Of a stretch of 64,000 nt of DNA, positions 1 through 8,809 are shown one piece after another. Positions within the stretch are counted from its first letter, which is position 1, and each line of letters opens with the position of its first letter. The translations under genes were made by a program, and so were the position numbers. Source of the stretch: Thiocapsa marina 5811 (GTDB lineage: Bacteria; Pseudomonadota; Gammaproteobacteria; Chromatiales; Chromatiaceae); contig NZ_AFWV01000012.1 in assembly GCF_000223985.1 (NCBI RefSeq), forward strand, positions 162,074 to 226,073, read 5' to 3'. The notes under the pieces were generated by a model, which saw nothing but the letters and a program-made list of their open reading frames with translations, was not told the origin of the DNA and did not search any database.

Positions 1-242
1 TCGCCTATCCGCCCGAGGGTGCGCGTGTGGAGCTGGGTCTCGACCAAGATCGGGTCGCCGATCTGGTCTTGCGGGTCCGCGACGGTGTGCCGCCCTTCAC
101 CTGGTTCGTCGACGGTGCCCCTGTCGTGCGCGAGCCTTACGCCCGAACCGCCCGTTGGATGCCCGACGGTCCGGGGTACGTCACCATCTCGGTCGTCGAT
201 GCCCGCGGCGGTTCATCGAGGGTGAACGTCTTTATACAATGA
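1..242 (+). CDS. pbpC: Penicillin-binding protein 1C, C-terminal fragment
   Basis: The window opens inside this gene; the reading frame enters at base 3 and ends at TGA 240-242. The visible 79 residues match the C-terminal domain typical of bifunctional peptidoglycan glycosyltransferase/transpeptidase PbpC. Landmarks are a PPEGARVEL start, the PPFTWFVDG core and a closing PDGPGYVTISVVDARG strand ending in VNVFIQ. In full-length PbpC this beta-rich domain follows the transglycosylase and transpeptidase domains in the periplasm. No catalytic residues lie in the part seen here, so the call rests on this tail domain and on family knowledge. Confidence 0.75.
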   Translation, partial: AYPPEGARVELGLDQDRVADLVLRVRDGVPPFTWFVDGAPVVREPYARTARWMPDGPGYVTISVVDARGGSSRVNVFIQ

Positions 243-359
243 TCGGATATCCCTTTTTCGCGGATGAGCATCGCCCTTGCGGGGTGCTGGCGTTCAGCAC
301 GATTCACCATCACACTTCCAGACGCGTGCAGGACGGAAAATGTGTCGAGACCGTTCGTT

Positions 360-419
360 GTCGTTGTCGTGTTCGTCATCGAGCATCGATACGATCACGA
401 TCACGATCACGACAACGAC
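360..419. repeat. 12-bp inverted repeat in the pbpC-DUF29 gap
   Basis: The arms GTCGTTGTCGTG (360-371) and CACGACAACGAC (408-419) are perfectly complementary and flank a 36-base spacer containing tandem CGATCA units. It lies downstream of pbpC and could form a hairpin in the transcript. There is no T-tract, so a terminator role is only possible. The remainder of 243-502 shows no gene. Confidence 0.4.
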
Positions 420-502
420 AGCCCAATTGATATCGGACGGTCTAGAAATCTCTGCACTGCAATCACTCGTCGAGGTTGGCGCCAATCCCGGAGCCCGTCA
501 TC

Positions 503-967
503 ATGTCTCAAACGCTTTACGATCAGGATTTGTACGACTGGTCCATGCAGACCGCCCGCCTGTTGCGAGAAGGGCGCTATGCCGAGATCGACACGCTGCA
601 TCTCGCGGAGGAAGTGGAGTCGATGGGCAAGAGTGAGCGCCGAGCCTTGGAGCATCGTCTCGTGGTGTTGCTCGTTCATCTCCTGAAATGGGAGTACCAA
701 CCGGAACAACGCTCGAAGAGCTGGCAGCGGACCCTGACCGAGCAGCGCAAGCAGGTCGCCAAGCTCCTGGACGACAGCCCGAGCCTGAAGCCCCGGCTGA
801 CGGATCTGCTCGTCGATGCCTACGACAGCGCCGTTCGCTGGGCCGCCGATGAAACGGGGAAGGACGAGAGCGATTTCCCGCGGGATTGTCCCTATGGCGT
901 GGCGCAGGTCCTCGATCCTGCATTCTTCTCGGGCTCCGACACAACCGATGCGCGCCGACGTGTCTGA
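503..967 (+). CDS. DUF29 family protein
   Basis: A 154-residue protein beginning at ATG 503; an upstream in-frame TTG at 476 is less likely. It fits the DUF29 family, small helical proteins frequent in cyanobacteria and purple sulfur bacteria. Landmarks are the N-terminal LYDQDLYDWSMQTARLLREG segment, the E-E-x-E-S-M-G-K-S-E-R motif near residue 35-45 and HLLKWEYQPE. No biochemical role is established. There is no signal peptide or membrane segment, so it is probably cytoplasmic. The 3' end overlaps the next gene by 20 bases, suggesting translational coupling. Confidence 0.8.
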   Translation: MSQTLYDQDLYDWSMQTARLLREGRYAEIDTLHLAEEVESMGKSERRALEHRLVVLLVHLLKWEYQPEQRSKSWQRTLTEQRKQVAKLLDDSPSLKPRLTDLLVDAYDSAVRWAADETGKDESDFPRDCPYGVAQVLDPAFFSGSDTTDARRRV

Positions 968-1451
968 CGCCTCCGCGCCACGACGCACCACGGCCCTGCT
1001 CTGGGTCATCGCCGGCCTGCTGCTCGTCGGCGTTGTCGCGGTGGCCGTCTACAAGGCCTGGCCTCTGCTGAACCCGACGCTGGTCGAGGTTGCACCGCTT
1101 GATCCGAGCTGCGACCTGCGCGCCGGACCCTGCGATGCGCGGCTTGCCGGCGGGGGCAGGGTGCGCTTCGGGATCGAGCCACGGAGCATCCCGGTTGTCA
1201 CGCCGCTGCGGCTCGCGGTGGAGACGACCGGCTTGAATGTCCGCGCGGTGGAGGTCGATTTCGCGGGTGTCGACATGAACATGGGGTACAACCGGACCGC
1301 TCTGGCGTCGGTCGGTCCGGGCGTCTACGAAGGGCAGGGGACCTTGCCGGTGTGCGTGCGGGCGCGCATGGACTGGGAGGCGCGGGTGCTGGTCCACACG
1401 CCCGAGGGGATCTTGGCGGCGCCGTTTCGCTTCGAGACGCGTAGGGATTGA
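948..1451 (+). CDS. Membrane-anchored periplasmic protein, possible FixH/YtkA-like fold
   Basis: A 167-residue protein starting at ATG 948 inside the end of the DUF29 gene. Residues about 15-35 form one hydrophobic segment (ALLWVIAGLLLVGVVAVAVY), followed by a periplasmic domain with Cys in SCDLRAGPC. The later part has a beta-sandwich look reminiscent of FixH/YtkA-like domains: VDMNMGYNR, then G-x-Y-E-G, then RMDWEARVLV. That similarity is weak and is an inference only. The stop codon TGA (1449-1451) lies inside the left arm of an inverted-repeat element, so the element forms the gene's 3' end. Confidence 0.6.
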   Translation: MRADVSDASAPRRTTALLWVIAGLLLVGVVAVAVYKAWPLLNPTLVEVAPLDPSCDLRAGPCDARLAGGGRVRFGIEPRSIPVVTPLRLAVETTGLNVRAVEVDFAGVDMNMGYNRTALASVGPGVYEGQGTLPVCVRARMDWEARVLVHTPEGILAAPFRFETRRD

Positions 1452-1531
1452 ATCGCGTTCGGGGTGTCATGAGTCGTTCGCGTGCGGGACTGGCCTGGTC
1501 GCCATCACAGGCGGTTGGAGACGCGATTCAA
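1448..1531. repeat. Inverted-repeat element, copy 1 (84 bp)
   Basis: Bounded by arms TTGAATCGCGTT (1448-1459) and GACGCGATTCAA (1520-1531), complementary at 11 of 12 positions. It belongs to a family repeated through the window (also at 23302, 29826, 29898, 36133, 41541, 44123, 44228, 48300 and 52172). The stop codon of the preceding gene is inside the left arm. A T-rich tract follows directly, so this copy may also work as a terminator. Confidence 0.75.
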
Positions 1532-1557
1532 GCGTTTTTTCGTTTTTTCGTTTTTTG
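1520..1557 (+). terminator. Putative terminator formed by element arm plus T-tracts
   Basis: The right arm of the inverted-repeat element is followed by three runs of six T separated by CG (1535-1556). A stem from the two arms followed by U-rich RNA would resemble an intrinsic terminator for the upstream gene, although the loop of about 60 bases is long. Confidence 0.45.
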
Positions 1558-1606
1558 GATCGGCACGGTCAAAATAAGACGGTGTCCGGACGACTCGATA
1601 CCCGTC

Positions 1607-1675
1607 GGTTGTGCCGACGATAGAAAGCACAACTTGCGACGACGGTTGGCTGTGCCTTGCACGGCTCGGCAAGAC
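1607..1675. repeat. Dispersed ~70-bp repeat, copy A
   Basis: This stretch matches 42772-42840 closely over about 69 bases, both beginning GGTTGTGCYGACGATAGRAAG. It contains short inverted words (GTTGTGC and GCACAAC). It sits in a gene-free gap (1452-1803) that otherwise holds the inverted-repeat element and a short GGGGATGCC tandem at about 1722-1742. No gene is recognised in the gap. Confidence 0.6.
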
Positions 1676-1803
1676 CTGCATCGCCGGGGTGAGATTGCGA
1701 ACCCTGGCAGGGCGCCGACGCCGGGGATGCCGGGGATGCCGGGGTTCGCTCTGCTCACCTCAGCCTACCCGTAGATCACGGTGTTCACCTTGTTTCTTGA
1801 TCG

Positions 1804-2700
1804 TTACGACCGGTCTCGATAGCGGCGGGTCAGGTCTCCGTAGGCGTCGATGCGGCGGTCGCGCAGGAAGGGCCAGAGTCGGCGGACTTGCTCGGTGCGC
1901 GCCGGGTCGATCTGCGCAAGCAGGATCTGCGGATTCTGATCGCCGGCCTGTGCGAGCACCTCGCCTTGGGGGCCGCAGACGAAGGAATGACCCCAAAACC
2001 GCGCGCCGGCCGTCGCGCCACTCGGGTCGGGCTCGAATCCGACACGATTGCAGGCCGCGACGGGCAGTGCGTTCGCGATCGCATGGCTGCGCTGGATTCC
2101 GACCCATGCCTCGCACTGGCGCACCTGCTCGTCCGGTCCGTCGTTGGGGTCCCAGCCGATCGCGGTCGGATAGAGCAGGATTTCCGCCCCTGCCAACGCC
2201 ATCAGACGGGCGGCCTCCGGATACCATTGATCCCAACACACCAAGACGCCCAAGCGCCCGACCGAGGTGTCGATCGGCTCGAAGCCGAGGTCGCCGGGCG
2301 TGAAATAAAACTTCTCGTAGTAGCCCGGATCCTCCGGGATGTGCATCTTGCGATAGACGCCGGCGAGCCGTCCGTCGCTGTCCAAAACCACGGCGGTGTT
2401 GTGATAGAGCCCCGGGGCGCGACGCTCGAAGAGCGAGGCGACGATGACCACGCCGAGCTCGCCCGCCAGCGTGCCGAGGCGTGCGGTGCTCGGGCCGGGA
2501 ATCGGCTCGGCGAGATCGAATCTGGCCGGGTCTTCGGTCTGGCAGAAATAAGCGCTGTTGTGCAGCTCCTGGAGCAGGACGAGGCGCGCACCGCCCGCGA
2601 CGGCCTCGATGATTGCGCGCTCGCAGGCGTCGAGATTTGCCGCGGCGCTTCCGTGATCGGTTTCCTGCACGAGTGCGATGGTAAAAGGGGACCCCGACAT
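1804..2700 (-). CDS. aguB: Carbon-nitrogen hydrolase, N-carbamoylputrescine amidase-like
   Basis: A 298-residue nitrilase-superfamily enzyme. The catalytic triad is visible as Glu45 (LLQELHNSAYFC), Lys118 (YRKMHIPEDPGYYEKFYFTPGD) and Cys155 (VLVCWDQWYPEAARLMALAGAEILLYPTAIG). The segment after the Lys and the D-Q-W-Y-P-E context match N-carbamoylputrescine amidases. Those enzymes convert N-carbamoylputrescine to putrescine, CO2 and ammonia in the agmatine route of polyamine synthesis. No agmatine deiminase (aguA) is next to it in this window, so exact substrate specificity is inferred from family resemblance. It is a cytoplasmic, single-gene transcript on the minus strand. Confidence 0.85.
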   Translation of the reverse strand: MSGSPFTIALVQETDHGSAAANLDACERAIIEAVAGGARLVLLQELHNSAYFCQTEDPARFDLAEPIPGPSTARLGTLAGELGVVIVASLFERRAPGLYHNTAVVLDSDGRLAGVYRKMHIPEDPGYYEKFYFTPGDLGFEPIDTSVGRLGVLVCWDQWYPEAARLMALAGAEILLYPTAIGWDPNDGPDEQVRQCEAWVGIQRSHAIANALPVAACNRVGFEPDPSGATAGARFWGHSFVCGPQGEVLAQAGDQNPQILLAQIDPARTEQVRRLWPFLRDRRIDAYGDLTRRYRDRS

Positions 2701-2805
2701 GACGCGAACCTCCGAGAATGATGGATCCAGGTGTTTGGGAACGATTCAGAAAACGAAACATGTCGGCCGGGGTGAGCTGATTGATCGCGGCGAGCCCTGC
2801 TTGGA

Positions 2806-3282
2806 TCAATCGAGCGGCTGCACGGATGCAAAGGTCGCGGCCTGCCCGAGATATCGCCCCTCTTCATCGATCAGGTTCCACACGACGGCCCCATCGATGC
2901 GAAATCGGCGGCCGCTCGAGGACACCCGTACCCCGCTGTAATCGTCGATAAAGCCGTGGGCGGTGACCCGCGCGAGCAGGCGTGCACGCTCCTCCCGATC
3001 CGGTGCCTCTGCGGTCAGGCGCGAGGGCATCCGTGTCAGCTGCTCCCAGTCGAGCTCGAACAGATCCAGGACCCTTCGGTTGCCGTAGGTCAGGATCGGA
3101 TCCGGGTCGGCCGTGTGCGACAGAAGCGCGAAGGGCGCCTCGAACAGGCGCCGAGCGGCCTCGCGCTCGTCCAGGCCGGGGTCGATGAGATCGCGCCCCG
3201 TGAGGTGTCGATAGCTCGTGCGCAGCAGCCGGGAATGGTCGCGGAGGAAGTCATTGGACCGGTCGGGGTAGGGGAAGGACAT
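2806..3282 (-). CDS. MEKHLA domain protein
   Basis: A 158-residue protein with the features of the MEKHLA domain, a PAS-related fold: RLFEAPFALLSHTADPDPILTYGNRRVLDLFELDWEQLTRMPSR, and a C-terminal half ending VVWNLIDEEGRYLGQAATF. Proteins of this type are small stand-alone sensors in bacteria and appear as C-terminal domains in plant HD-ZIP III regulators. The ligand and partner are unknown. There is no signal peptide or output domain. About 105 bases separate it from the amidase downstream on the same strand, so co-transcription is possible. Confidence 0.8.
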   Translation of the reverse strand: MSFPYPDRSNDFLRDHSRLLRTSYRHLTGRDLIDPGLDEREAARRLFEAPFALLSHTADPDPILTYGNRRVLDLFELDWEQLTRMPSRLTAEAPDREERARLLARVTAHGFIDDYSGVRVSSSGRRFRIDGAVVWNLIDEEGRYLGQAATFASVQPLD

Positions 3283-3404
3283 GACCTGATCATCCTGTCG
3301 TCATTCGAAGGGGCAGGCTCACCTTTTGAGCCTCCGCCCTGTTAGTCTCTGCGGGATTCGGGGCCGGCAATCGGACCCCTCTGTTTTCGGACCTGCGATC
3401 GCGC

Positions 3405-4181
3405 ATGGCCAATTTCCAGACCCATCTCAACGGCGGCATCTTCGTGAGCGTCGCGACGGTGCTCGGTTTACACGGCGCCGGACTGGTCGAGCAGGGTGCA
3501 ACGCTCGGCTATTTTGCACTGGGTGTCGCCGGGAGTCTCCTTCCGGACATCGATGCCGATGCCTCCAAGCCGGTGCGTGCCTTCTTCAATGTGCTCGGGG
3601 TTGCGGTCGCCTTCGCCATGACGCTCCCGCTGATCGGCAAGTTTCTTCCGCTGGAGGTCGCGCTGATCTGGGTCGGCGTCTTTCTCTGCGTGCGCTACCT
3701 GATCATCGAGATCTTCACCCGTGCGACGGTCCACCGCGGTATCTGGCATTCCTGGCTCGGGATCGCCGCGGCGGCGCTGGCGACCGTCAACATCGCCCAT
3801 TGGACGATGGACCGGTCCGCGGAGTCGGCCTGGATCGCCGGCCTCATGGTCGGGATCGGCTACCTCACCCATCTTGTCCTGGACGAACTTTACAGCGTCG
3901 ATCTCCTGAACAGTCGGGTCAAGCGTTCTTTCGGGACCGCGCTCAAACCTTTCAGTCTGACCGATCCTCGGAGCAGTCTCGGGATGCTGGCCGTCGTCGT
4001 CGCGCTGGCGTGGTTTTCACCCGCGCTCGATTGGGGATTGCTTTGGGCCGACGGTCTGCCCGGGGTGGCTGTCGACGCTGCCGATCGTTTGGTGGAGGCG
4101 TTCGGGGAGATGGTCGACGGCACCGGTCTGCTGCTGCAGTCCCTGATCGATTGGATCCGCACGGGGGCGGCACACCTTTGA
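3405..4181 (+). CDS. Inner-membrane metal-dependent hydrolase, YdjM/DUF457 family
   Basis: A 258-residue polytopic membrane protein. The N-terminal ANFQTHLNGG, the SLLPDIDADASKP motif near residue 45, RATVHRGIWHSW near residue 108 and TH-L-V-L-D-E-L near residue 152 are the conserved His/Asp motifs of the LexA-regulated YdjM-type family. Several hydrophobic segments lie between them. Its substrate is not known. Family members are often annotated metal-dependent hydrolases because of the invariant His and Asp residues. No LexA box was identified upstream. It is separated from the flanking genes by ordinary short gaps. Confidence 0.8.
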   Translation: MANFQTHLNGGIFVSVATVLGLHGAGLVEQGATLGYFALGVAGSLLPDIDADASKPVRAFFNVLGVAVAFAMTLPLIGKFLPLEVALIWVGVFLCVRYLIIEIFTRATVHRGIWHSWLGIAAAALATVNIAHWTMDRSAESAWIAGLMVGIGYLTHLVLDELYSVDLLNSRVKRSFGTALKPFSLTDPRSSLGMLAVVVALAWFSPALDWGLLWADGLPGVAVDAADRLVEAFGEMVDGTGLLLQSLIDWIRTGAAHL

Positions 4182-4306
4182 GCGTCGCGCGATCATCGGG
4201 TGGTTCGCATCGGCTTGTTGGCTCCCGTGCTCGCGAGTAGCATCTCCCGGGGCTCGGCAAGGTGTCGAGACCTCTGTCCTTGACCGACGATCGAGGTGTC
4301 TCAGCG

Positions 4307-4663
4307 ATGAAATATTATCTCGGAGCCGTGTGTGTCCTGATGGGGGCCTGGTTGGTTTATCAGGCGCTGGCCCACCGACGCGCAGTGATCGGGGCACGCG
4401 AGCGCGCCGCCGCGCGGAACCAGGAGCCGAAAATGCACCGGCACCTGGACGGCATGCGGCTCGCGTTGGCGCCCCTCTACGTCATGAGCATCCTGCTCAC
4501 CGGCATCGTGTTGGCCGGCATCTGGTTCGTGGTCGACCGGGAGCGGGTCTTCTCGGTCCTCGACATCCTCGGTTTTCTGTTGGCTCTCGGGGCCTACGCC
4601 TTTTGGATGTCCATGCGAATCCAATACAGCCCGATCGGGCTCGAGTCGAAGCAGACCGAATGA
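4307..4663 (+). CDS. Small membrane protein of unknown function
   Basis: A 118-residue protein from ATG 4307. It has three hydrophobic stretches: residues 1-20 (YYLGAVCVLMGAWLVYQAL), about 60-82 (LAPLYVMSILLTGIVLAGIWFVV) and about 90-108 (LDILGFLLALGAYAFWMSM). The loop between the first two is basic. I do not recognise the family. It lies upstream of the exporter genes in the same direction with a 92-base gap to the adaptor start, so it could share their transcript. Confidence 0.6.
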   Translation: MKYYLGAVCVLMGAWLVYQALAHRRAVIGARERAAARNQEPKMHRHLDGMRLALAPLYVMSILLTGIVLAGIWFVVDRERVFSVLDILGFLLALGAYAFWMSMRIQYSPIGLESKQTE

Positions 4664-4755
4664 GCGCCCTCTGATGTGTGTTGCGGTTCGGGTCTCGGGC
4701 GCGCCGCAGTCCGTCCGAGATCGACCCGCCGACGGCTCTTGCCGGGATGTCCGCG

Positions 4756-5940
4756 ATGAAGAAGATCCTGATTCCGATCCTCGTTCTTGCCCTCGCCGTC
4801 GGCGGTTATCTCCTGTACCGCGGCGAGCGCACCCCTGAGCACGACCCGGGTCGTCTCACGCTGTACGGCAATATCGACGTGCGCCTGGTCAACCTGGCCT
4901 TCGAGGTCAGCGGACGGATCAACGCCATGCCGATTGCCGAGGGTGCTCGGGTGGAGGCCGGACAGGTGTTGGCGGCGCTGGATGCTCGGCGCCTCGAGCT
5001 GGCCCGCGAGATCGCGCGCGCGCAGGTCGCGGCGCAGCGTTCCGAGCTCGAGAAGCTCATCGCGGGTCCGCGTCCAGAAGAGATCGAGAAGCTGCGTGCC
5101 GACGCGGAGGCCGCGCGGACCGAGGCCGCCAACGCCGAACGGCATGCCGAACGGACCAAGGGGTTGGCCGATCGCAAGATGGCCTCGCCGCAGGAGTACG
5201 ATGACGCGCGCACCGCCGCGGAGGCCGCGCAAGCGCGGGCCGGCGCCGCACGGGCCGCCTTGGATCTGGCGCTGGCGGGCAGCCGCGCCGAGGATATTGC
5301 ACGGGCCCGGGCCAACCTGGCCGCGCTGGAGGGCGACCTCGCCGAGGCCGAGCTGAACCTGGCCTACGCGCGGCTCGTCGCGCCGGCCACGGGGGTGGTC
5401 CAGAACAGGATCCTCGAGCCCGGCGACATGGCCTCGCCCGAGCGCCCGGTCTACACCATCGCCATGAACGAGCCGCTGTGGGCGCGGGTCTATCTCGCCG
5501 AGCCCGATCTGGGGCGCGTGCGACAGGGTCAGCCCGCACAGGTCTTCAGCGACAGCTTCCCGGGGAAGGCCTATTCGGGATGGCTCGGGTACATCTCGCC
5601 GAGCGCCGAGTTCACGCCCAAGACGGTCCAGACCACCGAGCTGCGCGCCGATCTGGTCTATCAGGCCCGCGTCTATGTCTGCAATCCGGCGGGCGAGCTG
5701 CGCCAGGGGATGCCTGTGACGGTCGAGATCGACCTGACGCGCGCGCCGCTGCCCTCGCCCGGTTGCCCGCCCGCGACGGATTCCGCGACGTCCGACGGTG
5801 CGGCCGCCGAGGGGGCCGCACCCGCCGCGCCGCCGGCTGCCGAGCCGTCTACGTCCGAGCCAGGGTCCGTGTCGGGCCATGCCGAGTCGTCGGGGGCGCC
5901 GGACGCACCGGATGCGTCGATCCGATCGGACCGGCCCTGA
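4756..5940 (+). CDS. ybhG: HlyD-family periplasmic adaptor (membrane fusion protein), YbhG-like
   Basis: A 394-residue adaptor starting at ATG 4756; ATG 4747 is an alternative. An uncleaved N-terminal anchor (KILIPILVLALAVGGYLLY) precedes a biotinyl-lipoyl-like strand pair, a long alpha-helical hairpin rich in Ala, Arg and Glu (about residues 85-190) and a beta-barrel domain (LVAPATGVVQNRILEPGDM onward). It would link the inner-membrane ABC transporter encoded downstream to an outer-membrane channel. The last 60 residues are an acidic Ala/Pro/Ser tail not typical of the roughly 330-residue E. coli YbhG. Immediate linkage to the ATPase and permeases supports the assignment. Confidence 0.85.
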   Translation: MKKILIPILVLALAVGGYLLYRGERTPEHDPGRLTLYGNIDVRLVNLAFEVSGRINAMPIAEGARVEAGQVLAALDARRLELAREIARAQVAAQRSELEKLIAGPRPEEIEKLRADAEAARTEAANAERHAERTKGLADRKMASPQEYDDARTAAEAAQARAGAARAALDLALAGSRAEDIARARANLAALEGDLAEAELNLAYARLVAPATGVVQNRILEPGDMASPERPVYTIAMNEPLWARVYLAEPDLGRVRQGQPAQVFSDSFPGKAYSGWLGYISPSAEFTPKTVQTTELRADLVYQARVYVCNPAGELRQGMPVTVEIDLTRAPLPSPGCPPATDSATSDGAAAEGAAPAAPPAAEPSTSEPGSVSGHAESSGAPDAPDASIRSDRP

Positions 5941-5965
5941 GCGCCGGCCGCCGCGGACACCCGCC

Positions 5966-7675
5966 ATGCCCGTCTGCCCGCTGCGTGCCCTCGACGTTCA
6001 CAAGAGCTTCAGCGCGGGTGCCCGCAGCCTGTGCGCGCTGGACGGCGTCAGCCTCGAATTGAGGCCCGGTGTGGTCACCGGGCTGATCGGTCCGGACGGC
6101 GCGGGCAAGACCACCTTCATGCGCCTGGCGGCGGGTCTGCTCGTGCCCGACGCGGGTCGCATCCAGGTCTTGGGTCTGGATGCGAGCGCCGATTCGCTCG
6201 CGGTCCAGTCCAGGATCGGGTACATGCCGCAACGCTTCGGGCTCTACGAGGACCTGAGTGTCCGCGAGAACCTCGACCTCTACGCCGACCTACAAGGCGT
6301 GTCCGTCGCCGAGCGTCCTGCCCGGCACGAACGCCTGATGGAGATGACGGGGCTCGGCCCGTTCGGGACCCGTCTGGCCGGACAGCTCTCGGGCGGGATG
6401 AAGCAGAAGCTGGGCCTGGCCTGCACGCTCGTGAATCCGCCCCACCTGCTCCTGCTCGACGAGCCGACGGTGGGGGTCGATCCGGTCTCGCGCCGGGAGC
6501 TGTGGGCGATCGTCGATCGACTGGTGGCCGAGGAGGGGATGAGCCTGCTGCTCTCCACCGCTTATCTCGACGAGGCGCAACGCTGTGCCGATGTCGTCCT
6601 CATCCATCAGGGGCGCGTCATCGATCAGGGGCCGCCGGCCCGGTTCAGCGCACCGCTGCGCGGGCGGACCTTCCATGTCACGGGCGCGCCCGACGGGCGG
6701 CGGCGTCTTCAGGCGCGCCTGGCCGCACGCCCCGGGGTGCTGGATGCCGTCCTGCAGGGCGATGCGGTGCGCGTGGTCATGGCCGAAGGCATCCAGCCCG
6801 CGGCCGACGCCTCCGAGGAGTCGGTCCGATGGGAACCGGTGGAGCCGCGCTTCGCGGATGGCTTCGTCGCCTTGCTGAGCCAGGGTCGCGACCGGATCGC
6901 GCTGCCCGAGATTGCGGCGGTGTCCCGGGCATCGGGCGATGCGATCGTCACGGAGGGGCTCACCCGTCGGTTCGGCGACTTCGTCGCGGTGGATCGCCTG
7001 AGCGTGGCGGTGCATGCCGGGGAGGTGTTCGGCCTGCTCGGCGCCAACGGCGCGGGAAAGACGACGACCTTTCGGATGCTCTGCGGCCTGCTGCCGCCGA
7101 GCGAAGGACGGGCGCGGGTGGCCGGGGTGGATCTGCGGCATGCGCCGGCCGAGGCGCGCGCGCGCATCGGCTACATGTCGCAGCGCTTCTCGCTCTATAC
7201 CAATCTCTCGGCCACGCAGAATCTCGATTTCTTCGCTCGGGCCTATGGACTGCGCGGCGCGCGTGCTCGCGATCGGGTCGCCTGGGCGCTGGATGCCTTC
7301 GGGCTCGCGCAGCTCGCCGGGGCGGAGAGCGGATCCCTGCCGTTGGGTTACAAACAGCGACTGGCGATGGCTGCCGCACTCATGCACGAGCCGGACATCC
7401 TCTTCCTCGACGAGCCGACCTCCGGTGTGGATCCGCTCGCCCGTCGGGAGTTCTGGTCGCGGATCAACGCCCTCGCCGAGGGCGGCGTCACCGTCCTGGT
7501 GACCACGCACTTCATGGAAGAGGCCGAGTATTGCGATCGTCTGGCCGTCATGGCCGCGGGCGAGGTCTTGGCGCTGGGCACCCCGGCCGAGATCAAGGCC
7601 CGGGCGGCGACGCCCGAGGTGCCGCGACCGGACCTCGAGCAGGCCTTCATCACCCTGATCGAGGCGCATGCCTGA
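5966..7675 (+). CDS. ybhF: ABC transporter ATP-binding protein with two fused ATPase domains, YbhF-like
   Basis: A 569-residue protein with two nucleotide-binding domains in tandem. Domain 1 has Walker A GPDGAGKTT, signature LSGGMKQKL and Walker B LLLLDEPTVGVDP. Domain 2 has Walker A GANGAGKTT, the variant signature LPLGYKQRL and Walker B ILFLDEPTSGVDP. The length agrees with YbhF (about 578 residues) rather than the longer RbbA/YhiH type that carries its own permease. It powers export through the two permeases that follow. The start at ATG 5966 follows the adaptor stop by 25 bases, and the 3' end overlaps the next gene by 8 bases. Signs of a single operon are clear. Confidence 0.9.
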   Translation: MPVCPLRALDVHKSFSAGARSLCALDGVSLELRPGVVTGLIGPDGAGKTTFMRLAAGLLVPDAGRIQVLGLDASADSLAVQSRIGYMPQRFGLYEDLSVRENLDLYADLQGVSVAERPARHERLMEMTGLGPFGTRLAGQLSGGMKQKLGLACTLVNPPHLLLLDEPTVGVDPVSRRELWAIVDRLVAEEGMSLLLSTAYLDEAQRCADVVLIHQGRVIDQGPPARFSAPLRGRTFHVTGAPDGRRRLQARLAARPGVLDAVLQGDAVRVVMAEGIQPAADASEESVRWEPVEPRFADGFVALLSQGRDRIALPEIAAVSRASGDAIVTEGLTRRFGDFVAVDRLSVAVHAGEVFGLLGANGAGKTTTFRMLCGLLPPSEGRARVAGVDLRHAPAEARARIGYMSQRFSLYTNLSATQNLDFFARAYGLRGARARDRVAWALDAFGLAQLAGAESGSLPLGYKQRLAMAAALMHEPDILFLDEPTSGVDPLARREFWSRINALAEGGVTVLVTTHFMEEAEYCDRLAVMAAGEVLALGTPAEIKARAATPEVPRPDLEQAFITLIEAHA

Positions 7676-8804
7676 CATGCGCACCCGGCCACGAACCCTG
7701 CGTCTGCGCGGCTTGCTGCGCAAGGAGTCGTTGCAGATCCTGCGCGATCCATCCAGTCTCGCGATCGCCTTCGTATTGCCGGTCTTCTTGCTGCTGCTCT
7801 TCGGCTACGGGGTGTCTTTGGACTCCAAGCATGTCCCGATCGGTCTGGTGATCGAGCAGCCGAGTGCCGAGGCCGCATCCTTCGTCGGGGCCTTTCGGCA
7901 GTCGGTCTACTTCGTGCCCCGTCTCTATCCGTCACTTCAGGACGGGCGTGCCGCCTTGCGAAACCATGACGTGAACGGGATCGTCGTGCTCGACGGGGAT
8001 TTCGCCCAACGGCTCAAAGGCGATCGCGACGCGCCGATCCAGGTCGTCGTCAGCGGCACGGACGCCAACTCGGCGCGACTGCTCGAGGGCTATGTGCAAG
8101 GGGTCTGGTCGAGCTGGCTGCAACGCGAGGCGCAGGCGCGCCGGATCCCGCTGCCGGTGGCCGTCGAGCCGGTGATCCGTATTTGGTTCAATCCGGAGCT
8201 GGCCAGTCGCAACTATCTCGTCCCGGGGTTGCTGGTGGTCAACATGACCCTGGTCGGCGCCTTGTTGACCGCCCTGGTCTTCGCGCGCGAATGGGAGCGC
8301 GGCACCTTGGAGGCGCTGATGGTCACGCCCGTGACCATCGAGGAGATCCTGATCGGGAAGTTGCTGCCCTATTTCGTCCTGGGGATGGGCGGGATGGTGC
8401 TGTCCGTGATCATGGCCCTGTTTCTCTTCGAGGTGCCGATGCGCGGGTCCTTCTGGGTCCTGGCGGTCTGCTCGACCCTCTTCCTGCTGGCCGCGCTGGG
8501 CATGGGCCTGCTGATCTCGATCGTGACGCGCAATCAATTCGTCGCCGGGATGATCGCCATCCTGGCGACCTTCCTGCCGGCCTTTCTGCTCTCGGGTTTC
8601 CTCTTCGATATCGGCAGCATGCCGCCCCTGGTGCAGGCGATCACCCACATCGTCGCCGCGCGCTATTTCGTGGCCATCCTGCAGAGCCTCTTCCTCGCCG
8701 GGGATATCTGGACGCTGATCCTGCCCAACGCCGCGGCGCTCGCCCTGATGGCGGCCTTCTTCCTCGGGCTGAGCCGCCGTCTGCTGCGCAAGCGGCTCGA
8801 GTAG
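7668..8804 (+). CDS. ybhS: ABC-2 type permease, YbhS-like
   Basis: A 378-residue ABC-2 family permease. One N-terminal transmembrane helix (SLAIAFVLPVFLLLLFGYGV) is followed by a large periplasmic domain of about 130 residues. Five or six helices then run from about residue 180 onward, with the family motif FAREWERGTLEALMVTPVTIEEILIGKLLPYF. The length matches E. coli YbhS (377). It pairs with the following permease and the double ATPase. The gene starts within the last codons of the ATPase gene. The substrate of this exporter cannot be read from the sequence; YbhFSR-type systems have been linked to drug and cation efflux. Confidence 0.88.
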   Translation: MPDMRTRPRTLRLRGLLRKESLQILRDPSSLAIAFVLPVFLLLLFGYGVSLDSKHVPIGLVIEQPSAEAASFVGAFRQSVYFVPRLYPSLQDGRAALRNHDVNGIVVLDGDFAQRLKGDRDAPIQVVVSGTDANSARLLEGYVQGVWSSWLQREAQARRIPLPVAVEPVIRIWFNPELASRNYLVPGLLVVNMTLVGALLTALVFAREWERGTLEALMVTPVTIEEILIGKLLPYFVLGMGGMVLSVIMALFLFEVPMRGSFWVLAVCSTLFLLAALGMGLLISIVTRNQFVAGMIAILATFLPAFLLSGFLFDIGSMPPLVQAITHIVAARYFVAILQSLFLAGDIWTLILPNAAALALMAAFFLGLSRRLLRKRLE

Positions 8805-8809
8805 TCGCC

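Noticed and set aside
1448..1774. 108-residue plus-strand frame after the FixH-like gene
   Set aside because: It consists of an inverted-repeat element, T-tracts and a dispersed repeat, with no protein-like features.
4594..5967. 457-residue open frame opposite the HlyD-type adaptor
   Set aside because: Antisense to a well-supported adaptor gene; no domain is recognisable.
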